DNA of 64,000 nucleotides from Datnioides undecimradiatus (Eukaryota; Chordata; Actinopteri; Lobotiformes; Datnioididae), in contig WARS01000010.1 of the NCBI GenBank assembly GCA_008933995.1, forward strand, positions 6,117,001 through 6,181,000. Direction: 5' to 3'. Both the position numbers and the translations under genes were made by a program. Below the pieces are notes generated by a model, which did no database searches, was not told the origin of the DNA, and saw only the letters and a list, made by a program, of their open reading frames with translations. Shown here in pieces: positions 39,001 to 48,721 of this stretch; position 1 is the first letter of the stretch; every line of letters starts with the position of its first letter.

Positions 39001-42000
39001 TAGGACACAGTGGCTCATGGCTCCCCTTTTAGTAAGAGGAGACAGGCAGTCATGTTGTCAGTTTGTGTTTTTCCCACAGAACCCAGATGAGGATGAGGAG
39101 ACGCGGCAGTACCGTCTGAAGATTGAGGAGCAGAAGCGTCTGAGAGAAGAGATCCTGAAGAGGAAGGAGATGCGACGGCAGATGCAGGCTGGTGTCAGAA
39201 AGAAGGAGCTGCTGGACAGGCTCAATTCCCAGACAAGCACTCCGAGCCAAGGCGCAGCTCCCTCGCAGATTCAACCCTCACAACAAAATCAGCAGACGCC
39301 ACACCCTGTCCAACAACAGCAACCACAGCAGCAGGAACAAAAACAGCAGCAGCAGCAACAACTACAGCCACAACAGCAGAGACAGTTTCCTCAGAGAACA
39401 CCACAATCATTAAATCAATCACTAAAGAATCCTAATCAAGGCTCTCCCATACCTCCCAATGGCAACGCTCAGACACCGGCAGCACGTCCTAATGTCAAGG
39501 CACGTCTGCAGATGGTGAAAGGCAGCACCCAGCCACAACAGACCCCCGGGCCTGATCCGGACCAGCAATGGAAACAGCCCCAACAAAATCAGCAGCAGCT
39601 GTTACAACAGCGAAGGAACAGTGCTGCGCAGAACGTAAACAGGTCTGGTGCTCAGATCCAGTCCAGCCAGGTCCCACAAAAGAGCATACCTTTAAATCCT
39701 GCAGTGGGCCCTTGCCAGGCACAGACTCAAGGACCTAAACCTGGGGCTAAAAGAACTGTGATGCAGCGGGCCAAGAATTCTGGTTTGGACAGCCAACAGG
39801 TGCCACAAAAAGTCAGAGTTGTCAAACTTTCAGGAGCGGTGAGCATGTGATTTCATTTTCATCCAACTCCTTCTTTTTCCATTTTGGTCCGACATTTATT
39901 TGATCCTCCTCAACAGATTTTTACCCTCAAGGGAAACGACAGTTTTGAAAGGAAATGCCACTGATTGCCCTCGCACTGTCTATTTTGTAATCTAAAAGAT
40001 GTCTAACCTATGGGAATGACAAGGTGATGTCTGTGTCATTTTGGCAAAATTGATCTGTTAAGAGTTTGCTCTCTTAAGCTTTGGGAACTGGTATTTAAGC
40101 CACAATGCTACCACACACATTTTACCTTCAGAACACAGAAAGACTGTAAGCATTAAAGAGAGCACTATGACATTTATCTGTTGAGTTGGGGACACCTCAT
40201 CACTGCTCTTAAAGGTTGATATCCTCTTTTAAGGGCAGAGGAGCATTCTTTCAAAGATAGAGGCCTTGGAGAGGCTAAAACAAGAATGACAGTAACACTA
40301 ACAAAGTCCAGAATTACCACTGCCGGCTATTTTATACGCACTTGATAAGTTACTGCTGTGGCCTTAATTACACATTAATCTTTATTGAAAAACCACAAAG
40401 GCATGCATGTTAAACATTCATACTTGTCACTGATGAGACATGTTGGTGGGATGTGATAGTATTTGAAATAAGCCGCTTTCCGACTCCATCCCAGAGGATC
40501 AAGCCACAGAGCCAAAATCGCGGGCTGGCTGCAGATGAAGATAACTGGGTGTCAGTGCGTTAATGGAAACCTGCGCACAGCTATCTGATGTACCGCATCT
40601 TGGAGGGGAGGAAAGGGGAGTGGGATGTGAGGTGGAGAAAGAGGAATGGAAAAGGAAAGAAACAGCTAAGGCCTATAGCGGTGGTGAAAAGATTGTCTTG
40701 ATGCCCCCTCTTCCACATTGTTCCACATTGTTCTGCTGTCATCAACGGGCGCTTGACAATGTTATCTCCTCCCTTCTCTTCTTTTTTTCTTGCTCTCTCT
40801 TCCTCTCTGTCATCCCTTGGTTGCTTTTTTCCATCAACCCATCTCTCAGGTGCGAGGCAACAAAAGAATGCCAATCCAAGACCCTTGTAATTAATCTTTC
40901 TTGGTTGATAATACCTGTGTAAGAAAGTTGCCACTTTTGAGGATTTGGATTTGTATGGCTTAGGCACACAGATAAGAGGCAAATTATATTTTCATCAGGG
41001 ATAATACAAAGCAGCGCAAGACACAAAAGCTGGGGAGGAGGGGGCTGTAAGGGGGATGGGGTACACATCGAGCTGCTGTCGTTCCAGTGTAATGCAGCTT
41101 AGCATTTGATGGGTGCAATCAGGAGCTGCGATTTCTATAGGAGGGATTAATCCATTTACTCTCAACTGGGGACAGGTCAGAGATATCGCCTCTTTTCTTC
41201 CCCTGTATTGATCTGTCACATCTCTCCGCAGAGTCGGAGAAGGGACGACCTTCAATTCCTCGCTGCATGTCAACAGAGTTGAGCTGTGACTTTATTTGAT
41301 AATGAGACCATCACCTTGTTGGGTTGATCTTCATTCCCCACAGCATGTCTGATAGGGATCCAGCTCTAATGTTGGCTGCACATTTCCCGATTGCTCTGTA
41401 GATGCGGCCTTCTACTGTAGTCCACAAACACACTGCCTAAATGCTTTAACGTCAATGGGATATTTTTTGATGCCTGAAGATAAAGGCTGGAATTTTGTGA
41501 CTTGTTAAATTAGTGTTGTCTCTTATCATCTCCGTCCAGGGTGGAAAGGGGCCGGTGGCCTCCGATGGCCCAGTGCAGCAACAAGGCACCTGGACAGCAC
41601 CCCCCCTCAACCAGGTTGTCCAAAGGAAGGTCACCATGACAGGACAGCAGCAACAGGGACCAGCCGCACTGCCGCAGGCTGGCCGGGGGGGCACTGGCAA
41701 CCTGCAGCAAAACAGGGTATGTCACAAATGAGCCCTTGCCGCCTTCTGTACTTTGGACGCCAGTATTTCACTTAAGATATATATTAATAGTGCAGACTGT
41801 GGGGTAATGGCAGTTCTGAAATATAAGAAGCTCAAATGTCTCCTGTAAAGTTGTCCTGTGCCGCTGGCGCTACCCTGGCATTCAGCAGACATACCAATCG
41901 AGCAGTAGTGGTAATAAGACAGGACAGTATGCCAGGTGCAGGAGTATTGACAAGCTGAAAGCAGTGTAACATGGGGGGCTACACAAGGTCCCCTGGCCTC

Positions 42001-43467
42001 TCTGCACGCCTGTCACCACCAGGCTGCTGTCACAGTTACCATACTCACTGACGCTGACAGGGTAAGGCAGTCACCATAACGCCTGCATGGCTCCCGCTCC
42101 CTTTATGCTCCCCCACCCCCAGTACACACACACACACACACACACGCACACACACAGACAGATATATTCCCTCTACCTCCTCTCCTCTCTTTTCGGGGGT
42201 CTCTCCCTCCTCCACCTCCTCTACCTCTGCTGCTCAAGAAACACAGCTCTCACTCGCAAGCTCAAATGAAGATATGCCATGCCACATGCATCACGTTCTG
42301 ACGTTGATGTTCTATGTAGAAATATGATGAGTCAATCATGTGAAAGCTTGGCGTGCCTGAGAGGTGCGAAAACACAGCATTTTAAAAATTGTGCCGCTTT
42401 TGTGCTGAGAGACGGTATATAGCTCCTCTCCACACGGGTGAATGCGGGATTAAAACATCAGCACGCCTGTTTAAACACTGAAAGATTCAATCGTATGTTC
42501 GCCGTCTTACTCTCAGCCCTTCCCCGTATTTATTTTATTATTTTTTACATTATGCGGGCAATATTACTCACACCTGCCGTTGGTGTAGGTTGTGGTGTCG
42601 GGCCGGGGCCGAGGTAGAGGGGGTGGTCAGATGGGTCGAGGTCGTCCAATGTCTACCAGACAGAGCCAAAGAGGTGCAGAGAGCGAACGCTGCACTGTGT
42701 CCATAGAGGGCCTCTCCTCATCCACAACGGACACTCAGCTGAAGAATCTTCTCAGATCCATCGGCCCCATAGAGGTGGGTACACTTATTTATTATTTTTG
42801 GAAAGCATCAAGTTTATATTAAGAGTTAAGAATTTGTTAACAAATTTGTGGCAGTAACTCTGAAGTTTAAGCTGTTATTAATGCAGTATGTACTTAAATG
42901 TCATTTTTATATTAAAGATACCTAATGATAAAAACATATAGTTGCACACACTGAAATGTTCTTAGTGTGATCCCATAGCGCCCTCTGTCGTAGTGATTAG
43001 GTATGAAGAGAACTTGAGCGAATTAATCAGTTTCCCTCCACCACCCTCGCTCCCTCTTGTGGAAACGGAGAGTCTAGCCGTACTCCAATTGTACTATATC
43101 TGTGTATCACAGACGTTCAAAATGATGCCCCAGCAGAGGAAAGCCATCGCCACATTTTCCAGTCCCCAACATGCAGCAAGTTTTCAAATGAGCTTCCATA
43201 GGTAATCAATATTCTTTCCTCTTTTAATCATTTTCATAGAAATAACAATTAAATAATCCTTACATACTGTGATTGTTTGAATGTACATGTTTCCAATGTG
43301 ATGGTCTTGGATATCTAGCTGCTGTACAGATTGTATGCAGCACAACACAAGTTTTTAATTGTACATCTGCCCCTGAGACAATGGTTCAAACATTATTATT
43401 ATCACACTTGCTACGCAGGCACATGATTGATTTGTCCCACATTGATGTGTCGCTGATTGATGGATGA
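21038..43467 (+). CDS. rbm33: RNA-binding motif protein 33 (Rbm33), 19 coding exons
   Basis: A nuclear RNA-binding protein. Human RBM33 is reported to promote NXF1-linked export of GC-rich transcripts and to partner ALKBH5 on m6A-marked RNA. Coding exons: 21038-21056, 23792-23870, 24484-24532, 24930-25003, 25117-25423, 27270-27425, 28132-28300, 28477-28691, 31909-32230, 33757-33818, 36336-36465, 36888-37243, 37877-38140, 38379-38663, 39080-39838, 41540-41716, 42589-42774, 43113-43201, 43419-43467. Phases agree throughout and end at TGA after 1,248 codons. Order along the protein: acidic N-terminus (1-275), RGG stretch (about 305-325), long Pro/Gln/His-rich region (357-735), charged coiled coil (about 835-877), glutamine runs (906-929), GRGRG box (1146-1160), C-terminal RRM-like fold (about 1175-1248). 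Human RBM33 has the same order at roughly 1,170 aa. Whether it is the a or b fish duplicate is not decided. Confidence 0.95.
21057..23791 (+). other. rbm33: rbm33 intron 1
   Basis: The first 550 bp are CpG-bearing and strongly enriched in GCTAA/TTAGC. Three copies of a 12-bp unit lie at 22221-22256. The remainder is AT-rich with nothing recognisable. Confidence 0.7.
22221..22256. repeat. Three tandem copies of a 12-bp unit
   Basis: Units TTTCACATGAGG, TTTTACATGAGG and TCTTACATGAGG follow one another without gaps and differ at one or two positions: a small minisatellite. Confidence 0.9.
23792..23870 (+). CDS. rbm33: rbm33 coding exon 2
   Basis: Acceptor TTGCAG, donor AGAG|GTAAAT, 79 nt. It encodes the Asp/Tyr-rich DYDFDEYDKPGAERSRRRRG stretch that closely matches the N-terminus of mammalian RBM33. 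Confidence 0.95.
23871..24929 (+). other. rbm33: rbm33 introns 2 and 3
   Basis: Two short introns around the 49-nt exon 3. No motif or frame stands out; the second has a G-rich patch near 24825-24850. Confidence 0.7.
24484..24532 (+). CDS. rbm33: rbm33 coding exon 3
   Basis: Acceptor CCTTACAAG, donor AAAAAG|GTAAGA, 49 nt. Encodes DLEEDLLEDDWLSGKK, the family's LLxxDxLSGKK block. Confidence 0.93.
24930..25003 (+). CDS. rbm33: rbm33 coding exon 4
   Basis: Acceptor CTGTTTCAG, donor TGAG|GTACAT, 74 nt. Encodes NPSELSDEELNDDLLQSDDE, one of the best conserved acidic segments of RBM33. Confidence 0.95.
25117..25423 (+). CDS. rbm33: rbm33 coding exon 5
   Basis: 307 nt between TTTTCAG and CAA|GTGAGT. 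A Glu/Asp/Tyr-rich region, residues 74-176, ending in DEVLDIQINEPIDGEFQ, which matches the mammalian DEVLDIEINEPLDEF segment. Confidence 0.95.
25424..27269 (+). other. rbm33: rbm33 intron 5, regulatory-looking
   Basis: From about 25560 to 26720 the base composition is balanced and repeat-poor, unlike ordinary introns nearby. It includes paired AGATAAGA GATA-type cores near 26003 and 26111. An 11-G run sits at about 26898-26908. The rest to 27269 is AT-rich. No coding exon fits. Confidence 0.4.
27270..27425 (+). CDS. rbm33: rbm33 coding exon 6
   Basis: 156 nt, phase 0 at both ends (TTTATAG / GAG|GTATGC). Acidic, residues 177-228. The symmetric phases mean it can be skipped without a frameshift. 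Confidence 0.88.
27426..28131 (+). other. rbm33: rbm33 intron 6
   Basis: AT-rich intron with nothing recognisable. Confidence 0.7.
28132..28300 (+). CDS. rbm33: rbm33 coding exon 7
   Basis: 169 nt, acceptor GTCCTCAG, donor CTAG|GTACAA. Encodes the run of Asp/Glu followed by ESGRLRFKSERKDG and RRNIPETL, both strongly conserved in the family. Confidence 0.95.
28477..28691 (+). CDS. rbm33: rbm33 coding exon 8 (RGG-rich)
   Basis: 215 nt, acceptor TTTCATTAG, donor CAG|GTAAGC. Begins with ELSEKAKQDLMEFEEQER, then a GGRGRGSGRGGRGRGG box likely to bind RNA and be arginine-methylated. Confidence 0.95.
28692..31908 (+). other. rbm33: rbm33 intron 8
   Basis: The largest rbm33 intron, 3.2 kb, mostly AT-rich. 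It contains a (TTTG)n run at 29565-29587 and a - strand retrocopy-like fragment at about 30085-30590. Confidence 0.7.
30085..30590 (-). pseudogene. Coding-like fragment, possible retrocopy remnant
   Basis: On the - strand a protein-like frame with normal amino-acid balance runs from about 30500 to 30101, including EYKQKVALGSSYPS and LTRQQAIEAELNNSLL. Neighbouring frames read protein-like just before (about 30590-30500) and just after (about 30210-30120), as if two small indels broke one original frame. There are no flanking splice sites, start in context or poly-A tail. I do not recognise the parent protein. It may be a decayed processed copy, or chance coding-like sequence. Confidence 0.35.
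31909..32230 (+). CDS. rbm33: rbm33 coding exon 9 (Pro/Gln/His-rich)
   Basis: 322 nt, acceptor CCCAATTAG, donor CAAG|GTAGGT. A low-complexity segment ending in QPKNIHINPHFRG, a family signature. Confidence 0.95.
32231..33756 (+). other. rbm33: rbm33 intron 9
   Basis: AT-rich, with a TG-rich patch at about 33165-33310. An unusually long pyrimidine tract of about 120 nt precedes the acceptor of the 62-nt exon 10, probably helping its definition. Confidence 0.7.
33757..33818 (+). CDS. rbm33: rbm33 coding exon 10
   Basis: 62 nt, preceded by a pyrimidine tract of about 120 nt ending TTGCAG; donor CCCT|GTGAGT. Encodes SQPRPAVGPQRFP, identical to the human segment as I recall it. Confidence 0.93.
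33819..36335 (+). promoter_or_regulatory. rbm33: rbm33 intron 10, candidate enhancer block
   Basis: Most of this 2.5-kb intron is repeat-poor and balanced in composition. It carries a 16-bp perfect palindrome TGATGCCTAGGCATCA (34455-34470), an exact octamer ATGCAAAT continuing into ATTAG (34525-34536) with CCATTGG just after, and many TAAT cores between 34900 and 35130. It looks like one or more conserved developmental enhancers. The target could be shh or genes on the left such as en2/cnpy1 if synteny continues; that is inference. Confidence 0.4.
36336..36465 (+). CDS. rbm33: rbm33 coding exon 11
   Basis: 130 nt, acceptor TTTTCCCAG, donor GGAG|GTGAGT. Pro/Gln-rich, residues 485-527. Confidence 0.9.
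36466..36887 (+). other. rbm33: rbm33 intron 11
   Basis: Short intron with a (GTT)n run at about 36844-36863 serving as part of the pyrimidine-rich end. Nothing else seen. Confidence 0.7.
36888..37243 (+). CDS. rbm33: rbm33 coding exon 12
   Basis: 356 nt, residues 528-646, with FGPPGPAFNQPGQ and RPFMGPRQPF blocks shared with the family. There are two usable acceptors (AG at 36886-36887 and 36895-36896, 9 nt apart) and two donors (after 37243 and after 37255, 12 nt apart). All four combinations keep the frame. Confidence 0.88.
37244..37876 (+). other. rbm33: rbm33 intron 12
   Basis: AT-rich. It contains GCTCCCTCTAGTGA (37640-37653), similar to the reverse CTCF core. Otherwise nothing seen. 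Confidence 0.6.
37877..38140 (+). CDS. rbm33: rbm33 coding exon 13
   Basis: 264 nt, phase 0 at both ends (TTTTCAG / ATG|GTGAGA). Encodes His/Gln/Pro-rich sequence with a cluster of HHHHQQQ, residues 647-734. Confidence 0.92.
38379..38663 (+). CDS. rbm33: rbm33 coding exon 14
   Basis: 285 nt, phase 0 at both ends (TTTTTCAG / CAG|GTCAGC). Carries QQRNSNLRELPVAP, matching mammalian RNSNLRELPIAP, then basic and Pro-rich sequence. Confidence 0.95.
38664..39079 (+). other. rbm33: rbm33 intron 14
   Basis: Short AT-rich intron, nothing recognisable. Confidence 0.7.
39080..39838 (+). CDS. rbm33: rbm33 coding exon 15 (coiled coil and polyQ)
   Basis: 759 nt, the longest exon, acceptor TTTTTCCCACAG, donor GCG|GTGAGC. 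Opens with DEDEETRQYRLKIEEQKR and a charged helix to KKELLDRL, the most conserved RBM33 segment. Glutamine runs of mixed CAG and CAA codons follow, then KRTVMQRAKN and KVRVVKL near the end. Confidence 0.96.
39839..41539 (+). promoter_or_regulatory. rbm33: rbm33 intron 15, candidate enhancer block
   Basis: Between about 40200 and 41450 the sequence is repeat-poor and balanced. It includes the perfect bicoid-type palindrome GGATTAATCC (41144-41153), a paired OTX/PITX-class site, and TAAT cores near 40370. A pyrimidine-rich stretch lies at 40765-40820. No coding exon fits. Confidence 0.35.
41540..41716 (+). CDS. rbm33: rbm33 coding exon 16
   Basis: 177 nt, phase 0 at both ends (CCGTCCAG / AGG|GTATGT). 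Gly/Gln/Pro-rich, residues 1083-1141. The weakest family match of the set, but its frame and phase fit both neighbours. Confidence 0.8.
41717..42588 (+). other. rbm33: rbm33 intron 16
   Basis: Contains a CA repeat (42124-42156), a CTCF-like CACCACCAGGCTGCTG (42014-42029) and an AP-1 type TGAGTCA (42328-42334). Not coding. Confidence 0.6.
42124..42156. repeat. (CA)n microsatellite
   Basis: About 16 CA units with one CG interruption. Confidence 0.95.
42589..42774 (+). CDS. rbm33: rbm33 coding exon 17 (RRM first half)
   Basis: 186 nt, acceptor TTGGTGTAG, donor GAG|GTGGGT. A GRGRGRGGG box is followed by the first strand and helix of the RRM: CTVSIEGLSSSTTDTQLKNL, with VSIEGL as the RNP2-like strand. 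Confidence 0.93.
42775..43112 (+). other. rbm33: rbm33 intron 17
   Basis: Short AT-rich intron. Contains GCGCCCTCTGTCG (42978-42990), CTCF-core-like. Confidence 0.6.
43113..43201 (+). CDS. rbm33: rbm33 coding exon 18 (RRM second half)
   Basis: 89 nt, acceptor GTATCACAG, donor ATAG|GTAATC. Encodes MMPQQRKAIATFSSPQHA; RKAIATF is a degenerate RNP1, lacking the usual aromatic pair, so canonical RNA contacts may be reduced. Confidence 0.92.
43419..43467 (+). CDS. rbm33: rbm33 coding exon 19 (stop)
   Basis: 49 coding nt after CTACGCAG. Encodes RHMIDLSHIDVSLIDG and TGA, completing the RRM-like fold. Exact closure of the 3,747-nt frame here supports the whole exon chain. Confidence 0.92.
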
Positions 43468-46096
43468 GGAGCACAATAAGAGCCAGGGAGTCCTGTCACA
43501 TGACGCCACTTTCTCACTACATGGGAGCCTCTTGTGCACAACTCTGACCTGGCTTGGGAATATTTCTTCAACCCTTTTTTGGGGGGGTCTCACGCACATG
43601 GTCAACGTCTTCTGCACAGGAGCATCATTCAACTGCTATCAGCTTCGAAAAGCGAACATAAAAACCTTGGCTGCGAGCATGCCATTGTTTGACTTTGTCT
43701 ACCAATTGCCCATTGTTGTAAAATGGCACTGGAAAGACACTGGACAGTCAATTCTACTTGTGATGTAGTTTGTGAAGAATGTTTTAAGCCTCTTACATGG
43801 ACAGAAGTAGAACCTCATGGGATAATGGTTGCTCCCCTCCTGCTTAATTCATTATTAAAACAAACAAGAACACATGAGCTTTGTATTTCTGATGTGGCCA
43901 CATCATAGTTGTGTTTTTTTATTTCTAGGTCACAGGTTTGGTTCAGGTGCAGGAAGTGGTTGTGGCAGACTGTTGTCAGCCTGCTCACATTTAGTAGCAG
44001 TTCATCTCCCCCTCTCTAGATGGCAGTATTTCACCATGAATGGTGTTTCATTTGTCCAACTAGAGGCTGCTTTCAGGTAGAGTCTCCGAGCAGTTTTTGG
44101 GTGAATAGCACTACCTAGTGGAGATTTGAATGCATGGATGGTGGATGATTTTAATATTTGACCCACTGCAGCGACTGGGACCAAACTGGCACAGGATGCA
44201 ACATTATATTGTTCTCTTAAATTCTCAGTGGTTTGGGGATTGGTAGATGTTGTTACTCTTGTGTAGATTTTGTGGTGCTTTTCAGTTTCAGTGCTGCTTC
44301 TGGGACAGATTGTTCCCATCATCCCCCCTTTAGGTTAGACACTCTGGGCTTTTGGCTGAATGTTGTTAAGGCTTTTAACTGTCAACCTGCAGTCGATTTT
44401 GGAATAAGCTTTCAAGCCTTTTGGATGTATTTTAGTTGTAGATGGGATTATGGAGTAGTTTGATTTAGGTTTCTAAATGTGCTGAGTGTGATTTGAGGGA
44501 ATGTAAATGCGTGTTACTTTGAAATTTTTTAGGATTACAATTTAAATGTTTATTGTCAGGGCTTTAAAGTTCATTATATATTTGGGAGATCGGAGAGAAA
44601 CAGTGGTCCTCATGATACACATTATGCACATTTTAGCTAGGATATACATTAGATATACTTCAATCTGATGTCACTCAACTAAATCTAACTATCAGCTGAT
44701 AATTTGGTGCGCAGTTTGACTTCACACTGAACTGACAGTTTAGAAAAGTACAGTAAATTCACCACAATGTGAAATCAAATTCCCGTCATTATGGAAGAGA
44801 CATCCTTTTTAAATTCATTTTGATACTGTACATTTCCTCAAATGTGTGAGAAACTGTTGTGCAATCTTTAATGTTTCACTTTATTATTAATTTTCTATGA
44901 GCTTGGGCCCTTGTTTGGGGAGTGCTACCACATCAGTGATAACCTTGAATTCTGTAAATACTTAACTTCTGTGTTTGGCTCCTTAACTTGAGTAGACATC
45001 AATAATATAGGAGGCTTAGCAAGTCAGACTTGTTTATTTTTCCATAACTACATATTTTTTTTCTTCATCACACCACATTTTTGTCTATTTTGTGTTAAAA
45101 GTTTGTCACACAAAAGCAGTTCTTTTGAATATGCAAACATAGTTACCTGTGTTTACTACTAACTAAAAGTTCAGAAGTGAATGTCATGTACATTATTTGT
45201 AGGAATTTTGGCGATAAAGCAGAGGGGGCAACCATTATCTATATAGTGATCATGTACATAAGGAAAACAGACCTTTTTCTCAATATTTATCCTGTTAATT
45301 TTTTTTTCATTATTCTTTACCTTTGTTGTATCAAGTTACACATTTTTACATGTAAGGATATGCTGTGTCCAGACATAAATCATTTTATGAGTGTTTTCTT
45401 TCTAAATCTGGAGCCAAAATGAAGAATGACTGGACCACATTTCTGTTTATAAGGCATTTGACAAAAGTTCAAGGGAAAACAAGAAAATAAAAACGTGGCC
45501 AATATACCGTGAGCATGCAGGTATGTGAAGCCGGTTAAACTTTAGCTCAAAGATGTGTGGTTGTGTGTCATGTCCATGTGTCTGGTGCCTTTACCATTAG
45601 TAATATGTGCTGCATTTTATGCAATTATACTTAACGTATTTTGTAAGTTCTTGGGTATTCAACATATCACAAATACTTAAAAAAAAAACAACCTTTCCAC
45701 ACCTTGTATGGCAAGAAATACTACCTCATAGGAATATCTGGGGGCGCGCCACTGAATTTTAGCATTGAAATTAAATGTTTCATAAACAGAAACACAATAA
45801 TGTTTCTCCTGCCATTTAAATGTGATGTCATACTAATGTTCAGCTCTGCACATGCTGGAGTTAAAGCAGTCAGAAAAATAAACATACCAGCATTTTAAAC
45901 TATTTTGGCTGAAATATAATGATAAAAAGATAATGAACATCTGTACATTCATTATCTGTAATTACTGTCAGTTAATCAGCTCCTGGCTGCGCATCTGGAT
46001 GACATCACAGATCAATTTCTTGGTTCTCTGGTTTAAAGACTTGAGAAATACATGTGTCATAATCACCAATACTTATTGGCCTCTATTTTTGACTTC

Positions 46097-46128
46097 ATTT
46101 ATTTGATGCACTCATGCATCAAATAAAT
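46097..46128. repeat. Perfect 14-bp stem hairpin
   Basis: ATTTATTTGATGCA and its exact reverse complement, separated by CTCA. In the sense RNA it would form a stable stem-loop whose right arm contains AATAAA. Confidence 0.9.
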
Positions 46129-48715
46129 TTAGTGTAATTCCCTTAAGTTAACTACTTAAAATAACTCAAAAGGTTTAAAATAAGCTGCACATTCGTGATT
46201 CTTGCCAGTAAAGGTCACTATGTCCGCAAAATGTTTTTAACTACAAAGAGTAATGAGACAAATGGGGTGTCTTACTACTTGTATCACACTGAGCTTGAGT
46301 GGTCTTTTTTGTATGTTGTACAGTTGTTCTAAACTGACATCTTTATGTTTGATTCCTTTTGTTTTTAGCTGAAGTGATGTAGAGGTTTTTGTTCCCTAAA
46401 AATGTATATTTAATGTTTCTCATGTTGTGCGTTACACTTGACTTTAAGTGATATGGTAAATCCTGTGGATATGAAAAAGTATCGGCAATGCCAGTGTTAG
46501 TTATATGGGTATAAGACGTCCGGTCTTGTAATGACAGAACAGATTCATATTGAATCTATTTGTATCTTAGTTTTAAGAGTTTCTTACATGTGTTTAGTTT
46601 GACTTTTAGGTATAATGTTCTATTTCCCAAAGTAATTTTCTTTAGCAAAAATTGTGCTTTATTACCACCTGATTTACAGTAGCCTATGTAACTGGCAGGA
46701 TTTGTTTCTAATTACATCACATCAAATTGTTGATTGTTGCAGTAGGATACTTAGATATTTGATTAAGAAAGGCTCATATATAATATGTGTATTGTGCTGG
46801 CACTAGAGCTCTTCATTATGGCTGCTAGTGAGGTTTATGAGAACCTTTGTACAAGCTCTGGGCCAAATAAGCAGCTGTTGCTAGGCTGGGTTCTTCATAG
46901 CATTAACCAACTACTTTTCTTCAACAGGTCCATTCAGTGAAGGGTGTTGAAGTGTTGCAGACCAGCAAAAATAATCATTTAATTCTTAACTTTTTTTTAG
47001 GTCCAAAGCTGTCACCAGTGTGTTTCATATTCCTGAAAGCAAACCTGAGGGACCATACCAAGGGTTCAGCATGCTTTAGCAAGTTGACAAATTGGGTTGT
47101 AAATGTTTTTATAATTTTCTATTGGCAAAATATTACTTCAACTCTTCCCAACTTAAAGGCAGCTGTTGTTTTTAGTTCAGGTGAGCACTGTATGAAAGAT
47201 CAGTTCTCCATCACATTGAAATCTAGCTGGCTTTACTTTTTTGTCAAAGTTACTTTTGTATTGCATGAGGTGGCAGCTGATGTAATTGGTTCCTTTTTAT
47301 GTGTTTAGGTGCTTATGCAAAGCTTCAACATCTGACATTTAAGTTGGGTAGTTCAAAGTTTGTCCCTCTAATGTGATAACTTTAAGTTTTTAAAAACCCT
47401 GGCAGGTCATTTGAGCCCACTTGCTACTGTTTTGAAGACACTTACCAATTTCAAAGTTTTTAAAATCTTGCGCATATGAAAAATAATTGAATGATTTTGT
47501 GCTAAAACAACCAAGATGTTATATGCTGACCTTTTTGCCTTTGTTTGGTTTAGGTCAAGTCACACAAGTCGTTAATTTTAGTTGATTGCACCTTACATAG
47601 AATAGTTTTTGAGCCAGCGAAGTGTAGTCAAATGACCTACAGCTTGAGATTTCTTTTTTGATTTGCCTTTTATTTGTTAGTTGAAACCAGTGACTTAAAT
47701 CTGACTCTAATTAAACCAGGAATGCAAAAATCGGAAGTGGAAGTATTGATTAGAGGAACAAACAGGTTGAGAAAAAGCATGCAAAACCGTTGGCGTGGTC
47801 CAAAACTTGGGGTTGTAGCTGAATATTTGTTTTGGTTTGGCACAGAAAGAGATTTGTCATATGAAAACACTGATGTGATGACCAGTCACAGCAGGGGTTA
47901 CCACATCACCAAAACGGTATGTCATCTAGTATTAACGTATTCATTTTTCAGCAGCGCACTTGTGAGAGGACCCATCGACCAGCTTTACCAATGATACTGT
48001 GATGTCACTTTTCCTGCCTTAACTCACTCACTCACTTTAACACTTTAGGTTCTTTTGCAGCCATCGGGTCTCCGGCCCTGGAGAGAAGATTTTACTTGAG
48101 CTTACTTCCCTCACTAAAGCATTCAGAGCACTGGGCCTGCCACATTTCCTTCCATTACTGCTTTTCCAGTCATCGCTGTTCTTCCAACTTACATATGTTT
48201 GCCAGTTGCTCATCTTTCCCTTGATGAACTTAAGACTTCTGTACCAAGCAGGGTGGCCTACCTGGATTACCATTGTTTGTTAGCCCAGTGGATGGAGGTT
48301 TCCACCTCTGTGACGCCAGCCGGGTTCATAGAGCAGACACGTAACTGTAAAGTCGCTTTATGGCTTTCACTGCACCAAAGGTCATCCCAGCTTCTTGACA
48401 TTCATTGTTGGGTTGGATTTTGAAAAACAAAAGACACTGCCATAGTATCCTCATCTCGAACATTATGGTGCACCAAATAATGACTGAAAATCCAACCTTG
48501 AGTTTCAACTGAAACTGTTGACCCATCTGGTCGTGTACGTTCACAATTTGATGTATCACATGAAGAAATTATGTTTTGTGTTGGAAAACTCTGAAATCAC
48601 TGTGACATTTGTCTTGAAACTGTAAACGATGTGGTTTTTTTAAAGACATTTTATGTTTTTAGAAGAAATAATCCTTAAAGGAATGTATTAAATTTAACTA
48701 TGGAAACTGGAGAAA

Positions 48716-48721
48716 AATAAA
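48716..48721 (+). terminator. rbm33: rbm33 poly(A) signal
   Basis: AATAAA followed within 25-60 nt by a G/T-rich stretch (GAGTTGTTTTTATTGTG), the classic downstream element. The best 3' end candidate on the + strand after the rbm33 stop. Confidence 0.55.

Noticed and set aside
40563-41068. Overlapping frames of 108-133 codons on both strands
   Set aside because: They lie inside rbm33 intron 15 and reflect purine/pyrimidine-rich composition; no splice links.
47674-47994. 106-codon frame in the rbm33 3' UTR
   Set aside because: No recognisable domain and no start or splice context; it most likely occurs by chance.
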